IMG/VR virus record: IMGVR_UViG_3300020583_000001
Coordinates: 1-62,366 of that record
Reading direction: 5' to 3' (one strand)
From: a virus
DNA: 62,366 nt
Part shown: positions 34,863 through 42,152 of the stretch, in pieces
How positions within the stretch are numbered: position 1 is the first letter of the stretch
Layout of the letters: each line of letters begins with the position of its first letter
The notes under the pieces: generated by a model
What the model saw: only the letters and a program-made list of their open reading frames with translations
Told to the model about the DNA's origin: nothing
Database searches by the model: none
Translations under genes and position numbers: made by a program

Positions 34863-35519
34863 TTAAATCCGGCTTAGGCCACGGGTAATTGCCACCTTGA
34901 CAACGGTTGAAGTGGTAACAGTAGCGAGCGAGATGCCAATGACCGATCCGGTTATCAGCGCGGTCATCGCGGTGCCGGAGGTAAGGTTGTCAGCCGTCGA
35001 GGCTACCACCGCCGATGCCTTGGCGATAACCGTGCCGCCGGAGGTAACCGCCGAGACGGTTGAGTCAAAGAGAACTCCCGCCACGCCCATGACCTGAATC
35101 CAGCCGAGGTTGCCAGCAGTGATGACGTTGATGAACACTCCGAGGACTTGCGTCGGGACTAGGGTGGTCGGAGTTGCAGTCGAGGTTACTTGATATTGAG
35201 TCGAGGGACCGCCGGATGCCGCTGTCGAACCCACGGACGCGCCAGTGAAATAGGCCAGAGTGCCGACCGCCGGCGTGCCTCCCGTCGAGAGCGTGTTGAC
35301 GTACATGTAGACGCCGCCGTAGAGAGTGCCAATGGCGGTGTCAGAGAGCGCGTAGGCAGTCGTGTCATCGAGGATGATGCGGTCGCCGGGTATGTTCTGC
35401 TGGTACTGCGAGAACCCCGTAGGCATGGATGTCAACTGCCCGCCCTGCAACGAATCGTTGACATCGTTGAGGTACTTGGCCGAGAGGTAAAACGGCGGCT
35501 TTACGAAAGTGTCTGCCAT
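34863..35519 (-). CDS. Capsid decoration/head-fibre-like protein, 218 aa
   Basis: The 218-residue protein has an N-terminal helical segment (PFYLSAKYLNDVNDSLQGGQ) and a beta-rich, Gly/Ser/Thr-rich body with a long run of short repeats (SVGSTAASGGPSTQYQVTS and later VTSGGTVIAKASAVVASTA). It is coded next after the coat protein. Such neighbours usually bind the outside of the capsid. The function is by position only. Confidence 0.7.
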   Translation of the reverse strand: MADTFVKPPFYLSAKYLNDVNDSLQGGQLTSMPTGFSQYQQNIPGDRIILDDTTAYALSDTAIGTLYGGVYMYVNTLSTGGTPAVGTLAYFTGASVGSTAASGGPSTQYQVTSTATPTTLVPTQVLGVFINVITAGNLGWIQVMGVAGVLFDSTVSAVTSGGTVIAKASAVVASTADNLTSGTAMTALITGSVIGISLATVTTSTVVKVAITRGLSRI

Positions 35520-35528
35520 AGCGTCTCC

Positions 35529-36662
35529 TTAGAATCCAGCTCCGTAAAAGTGCATGTTGTCTCTCGGTGAGAGGCAATAAACGTTCAGCGCGATCTTGAA
35601 GAATCCGACGACCAGATCAGCGTTGGTTTGCGACCGCACCCACGGCGTAAAGTTGAAGTTGTATTCTGGGTCGGTAGTCGGGCGTACCTTCCAGCCTTGG
35701 GAGCGAAGCACAAAGATCGGCTCGCCGGGATTGATGGTCTTGTTAGCTGGGAGATTCGAGATCGACGAGATGCCCGAGGTTGCCGAAGTGAAGGTAGCAG
35801 GCTTTACGGCGGTGGTCTGTGACAGCCCGGTCGGGAGTAGCTGGCCGTACTTCGTCGAGGGGCAGAGCTTATCCACGAAGAACATGGTGGACATAACACG
35901 GAATCCACTCATGCCCATCTTCACGTCCTGCTCCTCGCCGTAGCGCTGCTTGGGATCGAGGCGTTCGAGAGCGTAGGCGTAGGCAGCTTTGTTCATCACG
36001 CCGAAGTCAGGCGGCTGCACGCAATTGAGGATACCTTCGACCAAGGGCTTGTAGGCGAGCTGGCCCGTGTTGCCGTTCTGGTCGCCCAACCAGATGGGAA
36101 TCGAGTTGAGGGTATTGCCGACTGCTCCGTTGCGGGTCTGACCGCCATAGGTGGTGAAGATGTTACCGTCCCAGGAATTGGTCACGCCGTCGTTCATGGC
36201 TTCAGCGAAGCCGTTGATGTAGACGATACGGTTCGAGCCGGAGATGTTCTGGCCGTGATGAAAGATGTCGATACCGAGATCGGTATTCGCCGCTTGTACC
36301 GCGTTGGTCATGTAGGCGTCGATGATCTTCACTTTGCCAGCGGGGCCAGCGTTGATGACGCCGACTTGAAAGAGGTTGACGCCGATCTGCTCCAGGTATT
36401 CCTTGGGCTGGAAGGCGGTCGCGGCAAGGATCTGCACTTGGGACACGTTCACGTCGGTGCCAGGAGCGATAGCGCCGCCGTTCACGCGGTTGTACTGGAA
36501 CGGATTCTGCATGGCAGTGCCGCCCGCGTAGTCGTCGAGAGCACCGGCGAGGCGGAGCTTGCGCAAAGTTGTTGAGTCAACAAAGAAGTTATCTATCACG
36601 ACGTCGTCGCGAAGATCGGCTAGTGTAGTTGCACTTATTTGATCAAAACTCGGATCAGCCAC
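35529..36662 (-). CDS. Major capsid (coat) protein, 377 aa
   Basis: The 377-residue protein, starting at GTG 36662 after AAGGAG, follows the scaffold gene (with a homing endonuclease gene in between) and precedes decoration-like genes, the normal position of the coat gene. Its order of helix (TTLRKLRLAGALDDYAG), extended loops (GGAIAPGTDVNVSQVQILAATAF) and the final beta-rich segments is consistent with an HK97-type fold, but I cannot show this from motifs. High copy number would fit the strong ribosome site. Confidence 0.8.
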   Translation of the reverse strand: MADPSFDQISATTLADLRDDVVIDNFFVDSTTLRKLRLAGALDDYAGGTAMQNPFQYNRVNGGAIAPGTDVNVSQVQILAATAFQPKEYLEQIGVNLFQVGVINAGPAGKVKIIDAYMTNAVQAANTDLGIDIFHHGQNISGSNRIVYINGFAEAMNDGVTNSWDGNIFTTYGGQTRNGAVGNTLNSIPIWLGDQNGNTGQLAYKPLVEGILNCVQPPDFGVMNKAAYAYALERLDPKQRYGEEQDVKMGMSGFRVMSTMFFVDKLCPSTKYGQLLPTGLSQTTAVKPATFTSATSGISSISNLPANKTINPGEPIFVLRSQGWKVRPTTDPEYNFNFTPWVRSQTNADLVVGFFKIALNVYCLSPRDNMHFYGAGF

Positions 36663-36673
36663 GGTTTTTCTCC

Positions 36674-37174
36674 TTAGTCAACTCTCGGCCCTTTGGCGTT
36701 GAGCTTCTTTACTTGAGAATGTATCGCATCACGATATTCGTGATCTGCTTCTGAAAGTCTAGTGCCTCTACCATGCGGCGTAGTGTCGATGTGTTCTTGG
36801 AGTTCCATTAACAATTTTGCTTGCGCTGACTTCAGCAGGAACCACGGCAAGCAATTGTGTAGAATCCAGCAAGCTCGTTGCGCCGTACAACTCCAAGCGT
36901 AAGAGGTCTTCCAGTTGGGATTGTCAAAGGTACGCGGAACAATGTGTCCACCGAATGTCTCTTGCAACCACAATGGAAGAATTTCGTTCGTGTTAATTAC
37001 CACGATCCGCACTTGAACCTTACGAGTCTTCTTGTAAGGGTTGATCTGAATGCAACCTTCACCGTCGATGAAAGCTGCCATCCGCACCCAGTCATAGACC
37101 GTAGGTTTTAGGCCATGGAACTCCTCGGCCTTCCACTGACCACGCTTACCTGCCGACTTGTAAATGTCACTCAT
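36674..37174 (-). CDS. LAGLIDADG-type homing endonuclease, 166 aa
   Basis: The 166-residue protein carries one LAGLIDADG-like motif, AAFIDGEGCI (about residues 33-42), followed by an NPYKKTRKVQVRIVVINTNE strand pattern and a second helix region, typical of single-motif homing endonucleases that act as dimers. It lies between the scaffold and coat genes, is coupled to the scaffold gene (ATGA), and ends 11 bases before the coat start. It cuts a specific DNA site to spread its gene. A free-standing gene here is a known style of phage mobile element. Confidence 0.85.
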   Translation of the reverse strand: MSDIYKSAGKRGQWKAEEFHGLKPTVYDWVRMAAFIDGEGCIQINPYKKTRKVQVRIVVINTNEILPLWLQETFGGHIVPRTFDNPNWKTSYAWSCTAQRACWILHNCLPWFLLKSAQAKLLMELQEHIDTTPHGRGTRLSEADHEYRDAIHSQVKKLNAKGPRVD

Positions 37175-37998
37175 GCGTTGCCCGTCATATCGGGATGTGC
37201 TGCCAGAACTTTGTTGATGCGCGAATTAACCTTTTCCGAGTCCGAACGGTTCCACGGAATCTGAGCGTCGGACGCGGATGGAACTTTGCCGGTGAACGGA
37301 TTCGAGGATAGAGCGCCGAAGCCGAGGGCTGGATTGACTGCCGAGGCCGGATGTTCCTGCTTCCACTTGGCTACGGCAGCATCAGCGATCTGCTTCTCGT
37401 AGGCCGCTTTTTCAGTAGCGGCACGTTCCGAGCGCTTCTGATCCACGTTGAACTTGGTCTTCCAGTAGGATTCCACGTCTTGGTTCGCCGCTGCCGCTTC
37501 GGCCTTCAGCGTGCGCCATGAAACAGGGGGAAGGCCGAGAGCGGTGTGTTCCTGTGCGAGGTCGGCGACCAGGGTGATGGAGTCGGCGGCTTTGATAGCG
37601 AGTTCGTTGAACTGCTCGCGGGGGACAAACTTCGTAGGATCGAAATTCACTTCGCCTCTCTTTGCTGCCTCCTCAGCTGCTTTCTTGGCAGCATCATCCT
37701 GCGCGGCCACTTCGATGAGGCCCGCTTCCTGCAACGCCTTCAGGCGAGCGCGTTCTCCGGTCAGGGTAGCTTCACTGACTTTGAGCTTGGATTCTACTTC
37801 GGAGACGTAGGGGAGGGCTTGCTCGTTGTACCATTTCTGGTAGGACTCGGCCTGTTGCTTTGCCTTAATCTCAGACTCCTTGGCGGCAGCGAGATCGGCT
37901 TGCTGCTTGGCAAACACTTTCTCGGCGAGTGGAGTCGCCAGAACTTTAATGTCATCTTCAGTCGCGCCGTTAGATTTCAGGTACTCAGCGTAAGTCAT
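37171..37998 (-). CDS. Scaffold-like protein, 275 aa
   Basis: The 275-residue protein is dominated by charged, Ala-rich helices (about residues 25-160; KQQADLAAAKESEIKAKQQAES) and a Pro/Gly-rich C-terminus. Phage scaffolds have this composition, and it lies just before the coat gene. It would help assemble the prohead and then leave or be digested. No protease is visible in the operon. Confidence 0.75.
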   Translation of the reverse strand: MTYAEYLKSNGATEDDIKVLATPLAEKVFAKQQADLAAAKESEIKAKQQAESYQKWYNEQALPYVSEVESKLKVSEATLTGERARLKALQEAGLIEVAAQDDAAKKAAEEAAKRGEVNFDPTKFVPREQFNELAIKAADSITLVADLAQEHTALGLPPVSWRTLKAEAAAANQDVESYWKTKFNVDQKRSERAATEKAAYEKQIADAAVAKWKQEHPASAVNPALGFGALSSNPFTGKVPSASDAQIPWNRSDSEKVNSRINKVLAAHPDMTGNA

Positions 37999-38010
37999 GG
38001 TGTCTCCTTG

Positions 38011-38400
38011 TTACGGTTTCGGTGCCACGGGCGGCGTCGGTGGAACTGGAGCCGGTGATGGCGCAGGCGTCGGCACGGGATTGGTTTTCGGTACATTCCC
38101 CTTGACCACGCCCATCGCCAACTGCACCTGCTTGACGGCTTCGGCGATATAGGTGGAAGTTTCAGGGAAGCGCTTGGCAATCGCCCGCAAGCTGCCCATT
38201 GCGCCAGCGAAGGTATGGATCGCAGAGGTAAGATTCTCCGACTTCTCGCTGAGCGCGGCGTTTGCGGCAACAGCGTTATCGAGCGCCTTGAGCTCGGCGT
38301 TGGCAGCGGAGCAGAAAGCGTCGTTGGCCAGCAAAGGTTGAAGATCAGCGGCACTGGTGCCTGCGTTCGCGGATACTAAAGATTGCACAGTGGTTGGCAT
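38011..38400 (-). CDS. Hypothetical virion-region protein, 129 aa
   Basis: The 129-residue protein has Ala/Leu/Ser helices for its first hundred residues (LLANDAFCSAANAELKALDNAV) and a Pro-rich tail (PVPTPAPSPAPVPPTPP). Helix-plus-proline-tail proteins in this position can be scaffold accessories. It resembles its 92-residue neighbour at 38412-38690, both having a run of Ala/Gln helices followed by a Pro/Ala tail, which suggests a related pair. Confidence 0.7.
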   Translation of the reverse strand: MPTTVQSLVSANAGTSAADLQPLLANDAFCSAANAELKALDNAVAANAALSEKSENLTSAIHTFAGAMGSLRAIAKRFPETSTYIAEAVKQVQLAMGVVKGNVPKTNPVPTPAPSPAPVPPTPPVAPKP

Positions 38401-38411
38401 ATAAATTCTCC

Positions 38412-38690
38412 TTAACCGTTCGTCGGTGGCGCGGCGGGCTCGCTTGGTTGCGCCCCTTTCATCATCGCCATTTGAACTTCGCGCATTAAATTATTGATTT
38501 CTGAGATAGGTTTCGACGCTGCCGGGAATGCCTGCGCGATGTTGCGTAATCCCTGCACCACTTGAATCACCATCTTCGATCCCTGCTCCAGCTTGGGATT
38601 CGGAGCGGGAGATGACGGGGATGCCGAGGGAGTGGTGGGTGCCTGCGCTCCGCCGGGAGGTGGTGGCATCGTGGGTGAGGCTGCGGCCAT
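38412..38690 (-). CDS. Hypothetical virion-region protein, 92 aa
   Basis: This 92-residue protein has a Pro-rich N-terminus (TMPPPPGGAQAP) and a helical remainder (MVIQVVQGLRNIAQAFPAASKP, VQMAMMKGAQP). The repeated AFPAA/FPET type segment in this and the next protein suggests they share ancestry. It may be a scaffold or virion accessory. The gap to the next gene is only 11 bases. Confidence 0.65.
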   Translation of the reverse strand: MAAASPTMPPPPGGAQAPTTPSASPSSPAPNPKLEQGSKMVIQVVQGLRNIAQAFPAASKPISEINNLMREVQMAMMKGAQPSEPAAPPTNG

Positions 38691-38691
38691 A

Positions 38692-38895
38692 TTAAACTTT
38701 GGCCCTCGCCATCTTGCGTGCCTTGCCCTTGCCCAGCATCGAACCGCGCAGTCCCTTGCCGCCGGACTTGCCGAACGGTTTCTTCTGGCTCGACTTGGTG
38801 CTGCTCATGCCGTGATCCTGCATGTCGGTCTTGAGGGAGAAGCCATGTCCACCCTTGCCGCCCATGCGAGCTCCGGTTGATCGTCCGTATGCCAT
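38692..38895 (-). CDS. Small basic virion-region protein, 67 aa
   Basis: The 67-residue protein is strongly basic and Gly/Ser/Lys-rich (KKPFGKSGGKGLRG, MLGKGKARKMARAKV) with little hydrophobic core, so it may be disordered and bind DNA. It comes just after the terminator at 38911-38948 and starts the scaffold and coat gene group. The role is unknown. Confidence 0.7.
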   Translation of the reverse strand: MAYGRSTGARMGGKGGHGFSLKTDMQDHGMSSTKSSQKKPFGKSGGKGLRGSMLGKGKARKMARAKV

Positions 38896-38910
38896 CTGGA
38901 ATCCTCCGCG

Positions 38911-38948
38911 TAAAAGAGGGGACGGTTCTTCCTGTCAGGAGCCGTCCC
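38911..38948 (-). terminator. Leftward hairpin terminator
   Basis: GGGACGG (38919-38925) pairs with CCGTCCC (38942-38948), with an inner TCCT/AGGA pairing. On the minus strand the stem is followed by CTCTTTTA. It follows the 22-residue gene and precedes the 67-residue gene. The T-tract is short, so termination may be partial. Confidence 0.65.
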
Positions 38949-39012
38949 TTACCTCGGTTGATCCGATCTCGGAGACGCGGCATTATCCGCATCGTTTCCG
39001 GGTCGGGGACGC

Positions 39013-39081
39013 TTACTTTTTCTTGCCTCCCTTGTGCCGACGTTTGTTGGCGACAGGGCCGAAGCCAGTCTCGATGCTCAT
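39013..39081 (-). CDS. Tiny basic peptide gene, 22 aa
   Basis: An ATG at 39081 follows the strong ribosome site AAGGAGG and opens a 22-residue frame: MSIETGFGPVANK, then a basic tail RRHKGGKKK. It ends at TAA 39013. It stands alone between two hairpin terminators (39119-39147 and 38911-38948). A perfect ribosome site in an otherwise empty stretch and a Lys/Arg-rich tail like those of nearby small proteins argue that it is made. It may bind nucleic acid. It is far below usual gene-calling length. Confidence 0.45.
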   Translation of the reverse strand: MSIETGFGPVANKRRHKGGKKK

Positions 39082-39118
39082 AGTGTTGTCCTCCTTTCTA
39101 AGAATGCGATGCAAAATG

Positions 39119-39147
39119 AAAAAGCTCCAGGGAGTGAACCCGGAGCC
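39119..39147 (-). terminator. Leftward hairpin terminator after portal operon
   Basis: GCTCC and GGG (39124-39132) pair with CCC and GGAGC (39139-39146) around a 6-base loop with one bulged base. On the minus strand the stem is followed by TTTTTCATTTT. It closes the terminase and portal block and lies 43 bases upstream of the 22-residue gene. Confidence 0.75.
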
Positions 39148-39237
39148 CTTTGGTTACGTCTTAACGACGACCTTGGAATCTCTTCGCTAGTGCGAGTGGA
39201 GCATAATCACGATTCTACTGTCAAGCAATTTCGTAAA

Positions 39238-39444
39238 TTACGTCAGCGATATCCGCGTGGATTCCTTTACCTGCACATTCGCAATCGTTCCCTGCGACAT
39301 GTTGATTAAGACTTGCCCGGTCATGTGCTCGCCGCAGAGATTGTCAATGATGCCTGCTATCGTCTCTACCGATGGACGGGAGACAGTGAAGGTGCGCTCG
39401 CGGATCAGGTGGTGATGCTCGGTGCGTTGGATGGATGTATTCAC
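39238..39444 (-). CDS. Small hypothetical protein after portal, 68 aa
   Basis: The 68-residue protein (HHHLIRERTFTVSRPSVETIAGIIDNLCGEHMTGQVLINMS) is coupled to the portal by a short overlap and is the last gene before the terminator at 39119-39147. It is likely to fold as a small alpha-beta protein. The 93 bases between its stop and the hairpin hold nothing recognisable. No family was recognised. Confidence 0.65.
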   Translation of the reverse strand: MNTSIQRTEHHHLIRERTFTVSRPSVETIAGIIDNLCGEHMTGQVLINMSQGTIANVQVKESTRISLT

Positions 39445-41510
39445 TGAATATTCTGACCCCCGCCTTCTGATTGAGTAATAGTCGAGGAGCCATCGGAACG
39501 CTGCTTTAGCGCCGGAGCCTGATTGCCGGATGGCGGCCTGCCTTCAGGCCCACTCTTGCCGGGAGCAGGCGCACCGGGCTGCGATGGCATGGCATCGATA
39601 CCGATAGCCTTCATCCGCGCCGCGAACTCTAAGTCTTCTTCCTGCTCCTCGCGCCACTTCTCCATCACGGTGCTACCTTTTATTTGACCGTAATTTGGAA
39701 TATTCCAACTCTCGGCCAGTGTCTGCGAATCTATCTTCACGCCCGCTTTTTTGAGTTGCACAAGTCCCAGCTGCATTTTTAGCTGAGTGATTTCATGCGC
39801 CGAATGCGGTGTCACCATATATTTCAGGTTGCCCGCGAACATCCGCGCCCGCTTGATCTGGTCGAAGGCGGATTTCACAGGCGCGTCGGCGGTGCCCGGA
39901 TTCTCTCCCGGCATGTGCGATGGCACAAGTCGAGAAGGATCGTAGTCGAAAGTTTCACGGGTGATATTGTCTTCGCCGATATATTGCATGACGCGGGCGG
40001 TAGGGAGATATTGCAGAATCAGATATTTCGTCTGATCCGCCATCTCACGAATGGGAGGCTCCATCGAACGGGACATGTCCTCGATGATAGGGCCTAGAGC
40101 TTCCAGTAATTTCTCCAAGTCGTCGCCTGCCATGCGGGCTTTGGCGAGTGCGAGTGCATCTTTGATCGCGTGCTGCGAGTCCATCGAAGTCTGGAGGTAT
40201 TCGAGCCACTGGAAGTCGGTGGCATCGAGTTTGATGACCTCGGGAGGGATTGGCATCTGAAATGGCTTGTCAACTTGGGAGCCGTCGTAGCCGCAGCGAG
40301 CGCGGGGCTGCATCGGGTCGAATGCTTTGGCCTCGCGGCTGGAAACGGAATTGATGTCGTAGGCCAGCGGCATGTCAAGCTGCACTCGCTTTTTGTCTGC
40401 CATGCCACGCTCTTGTTCCGTAATCGTCTGTTGGAGGTCGTAGCCATCGCGCACCATCGAGAATCCCAGAGGCTCCCACGGCCAGTGATCGGTAGAGAAC
40501 GGGATGAGGTCCGAGCGTCCATGCCAGTTGAAAGAGGGGCCGTCGTAGATGATGACGCCCTCGCTACTGATGATGAGACGGCGATAAGGATATAGCCGAG
40601 CGTCATTATCGTCGGCCTTGCGCATTCCACCATTGCCGTCGGGGATCTCCATGCCGATGAATGGAACTTCGTAGTACCACGTCGAGCCAAACTCGCCCAT
40701 TGGGATCATCTGCTGGGTGGTGTTACGGGTGAGGTCGATGATCGTGGTGTAGCGGATCGGGATCATCAGGTCGGGCATGTTACTGGGACCACTGGAGGTG
40801 GATTTGCCAAAGACGCGCTTCCAGATGTTGCCCTGCGCGGATTTGCGGATTTCGTTCGAGTACCAGTAGAGAGATGAGGTCGGCTTCAGAAGATGCTGCT
40901 TCGTGGGGAACAGCGCGTGCGCCATGAAGATCGGCATCTCGTCCAGCAGGGTCATGGCATAGGCTTTTTGAAAATTACCTGACGGAGGCAACTGAGTCGG
41001 TAACACACAGGGAGCGCCATAGCTAAGAAGCTGGATAGAACCTTCCCCGCTAACCAGATCGCGGGAGTAAATCGGACGTATCCATCCAGTGCATGTGGCT
41101 GCGGCATATTGCAATGCCTCCTTGATCGAGCGGTCAAAGTCGTTCTCCAGAAAGATGGCGCGGGTCAGGAGGTTCATTTGATTGGCCTGCGCCGCGAAGG
41201 CGGGATTGTTTGAAGAGTAGCCCCACAGTGGGCGGAGTTTAGAAAGGACGCCGACAATCTCTCTAATATTCCGCTTCAGGTGATTAGTGTTGAGTTGCGA
41301 GCGGTATTGGGGAATATCCGCCGACATGATCTTGCCGGAGATCACGTCAAGGGATTTGCGCCAGTCGGAGGTACCGCGCTGCGTCTTGAGCCATGCGGTC
41401 CCAGTCTCCTGACATTCTTGAATCCAACCGAGCTTGATGTCGTCCTTGGAGGCAGCAGGAGGGGCTTGCCACTGGCGATAGGGTACGTCGTAGCCGTCGT
41501 CACCGGGCAT
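39441..41510 (-). CDS. Portal protein, 689 aa
   Basis: The 689-residue protein follows the terminase genes and precedes the scaffold and coat genes, the position of the portal. Its pattern fits a podovirus portal: an N-terminal helical wing (DIKLGWIQECQETGTAWLKT), beta-rich stem (residues about 330-420 with WYYEVPFIGMEIPDG), a long crown helix (about 455-500) and a disordered Gln/Pro-rich C-terminus. It forms the 12-part ring through which DNA enters and leaves the capsid. The start at 41510 overlaps the preceding gene by 11 bases. Confidence 0.85.
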   Translation of the reverse strand: MPGDDGYDVPYRQWQAPPAASKDDIKLGWIQECQETGTAWLKTQRGTSDWRKSLDVISGKIMSADIPQYRSQLNTNHLKRNIREIVGVLSKLRPLWGYSSNNPAFAAQANQMNLLTRAIFLENDFDRSIKEALQYAAATCTGWIRPIYSRDLVSGEGSIQLLSYGAPCVLPTQLPPSGNFQKAYAMTLLDEMPIFMAHALFPTKQHLLKPTSSLYWYSNEIRKSAQGNIWKRVFGKSTSSGPSNMPDLMIPIRYTTIIDLTRNTTQQMIPMGEFGSTWYYEVPFIGMEIPDGNGGMRKADDNDARLYPYRRLIISSEGVIIYDGPSFNWHGRSDLIPFSTDHWPWEPLGFSMVRDGYDLQQTITEQERGMADKKRVQLDMPLAYDINSVSSREAKAFDPMQPRARCGYDGSQVDKPFQMPIPPEVIKLDATDFQWLEYLQTSMDSQHAIKDALALAKARMAGDDLEKLLEALGPIIEDMSRSMEPPIREMADQTKYLILQYLPTARVMQYIGEDNITRETFDYDPSRLVPSHMPGENPGTADAPVKSAFDQIKRARMFAGNLKYMVTPHSAHEITQLKMQLGLVQLKKAGVKIDSQTLAESWNIPNYGQIKGSTVMEKWREEQEEDLEFAARMKAIGIDAMPSQPGAPAPGKSGPEGRPPSGNQAPALKQRSDGSSTITQSEGGGQNIQ

Positions 41511-41730
41511 TGACAGTGCGCCTCCCGCAGATTTCCTCGTACATGATGATTCCGTTTACCGGATCGACGTGGCCAATGAGAGTGAGACGTTCGAGCACTC
41601 TCCGTCCTTCGGTAGCATACACATTACCATGTTCGTCTTCTACTTCCTCACTCAGTTCAATGATCGGCGGTGCTTCTTCGTAGTCGCAGAGGGAGATTCC
41701 GCCGGAGGAGAAGACGAAGCAGAGTCTCAC
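41500..41730 (-). CDS. Small hypothetical protein, 76 aa, GTG start
   Basis: The GTG at 41730 overlaps the stop of the gene before it (GTGA). The 76-residue product has an acidic stretch (DYEEAPPIIELSEEVEDEHGN) and a short strand-rich end. It is coupled on both sides and lies between terminase and portal. No family is recognised. Confidence 0.65.
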   Translation of the reverse strand: MRLCFVFSSGGISLCDYEEAPPIIELSEEVEDEHGNVYATEGRRVLERLTLIGHVDPVNGIIMYEEICGRRTVNAR

Positions 41731-42152
41731 AAAGATTCACCGAGAGTTTCTTCCACGTTGCGGGCACGATCATTCTCTCTTAATTCGAGGTAAGCCCGGT
41801 CACAGATGAACCGCGAGCGATATTTGGCACGCTTCTCCTCTTTCAACTGGATATAGGCGCGGATGAACTCGCGCTCGTACTCGGAGGTGCAGGATGATCG
41901 CAGGGTGGCGTGGAGAGAGTCGATCACCCACTTGCGTGATGCCGCCCAGGTTTGTTCGTCGTGCTCCCACTCCGCGTGCTGGCGCTCGTAGGTCTGCTGC
42001 TGCAATCGCTTCTGTAAGGCGTCCACTTCGGCGAGAGTATTCGCTTCGCGGCGGTCATAGCCAGCGGGACAGAAGGTGAAGTAGCATTCGTCGTTCGGAG
42101 GGATTTGGATGTCACCTTGCGCGTTCTCGAAGAAGTAGAGCTTTATCGCCAT
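41727..42152 (-). CDS. Helical hypothetical protein, 141 aa
   Basis: The 141-residue protein starts with a small strand region (AIKLYFFENAQGDIQIPP, a C-x-x-x-C pair at FTFCPAGY) and then a long charged helix rich in Arg, Glu and Gln (residues 40-135, RLQQQTYERQHAEWEHDEQTW), likely a coiled coil. It follows the terminase. A packaging or portal accessory is possible but unproven. Confidence 0.7.
   Translation of the reverse strand: MAIKLYFFENAQGDIQIPPNDECYFTFCPAGYDRREANTLAEVDALQKRLQQQTYERQHAEWEHDEQTWAASRKWVIDSLHATLRSSCTSEYEREFIRAYIQLKEEKRAKYRSRFICDRAYLELRENDRARNVEETLGESL

Noticed and set aside
39219-39231. TGTCAAGCAATTT shared with 51169-51181, read on the minus strand as a -35 box (TTGACA)
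   Set aside because: At neither site is there a -10 box at 16-18 bp, so I do not call a promoter. The shared 13-mer may still be a binding site.
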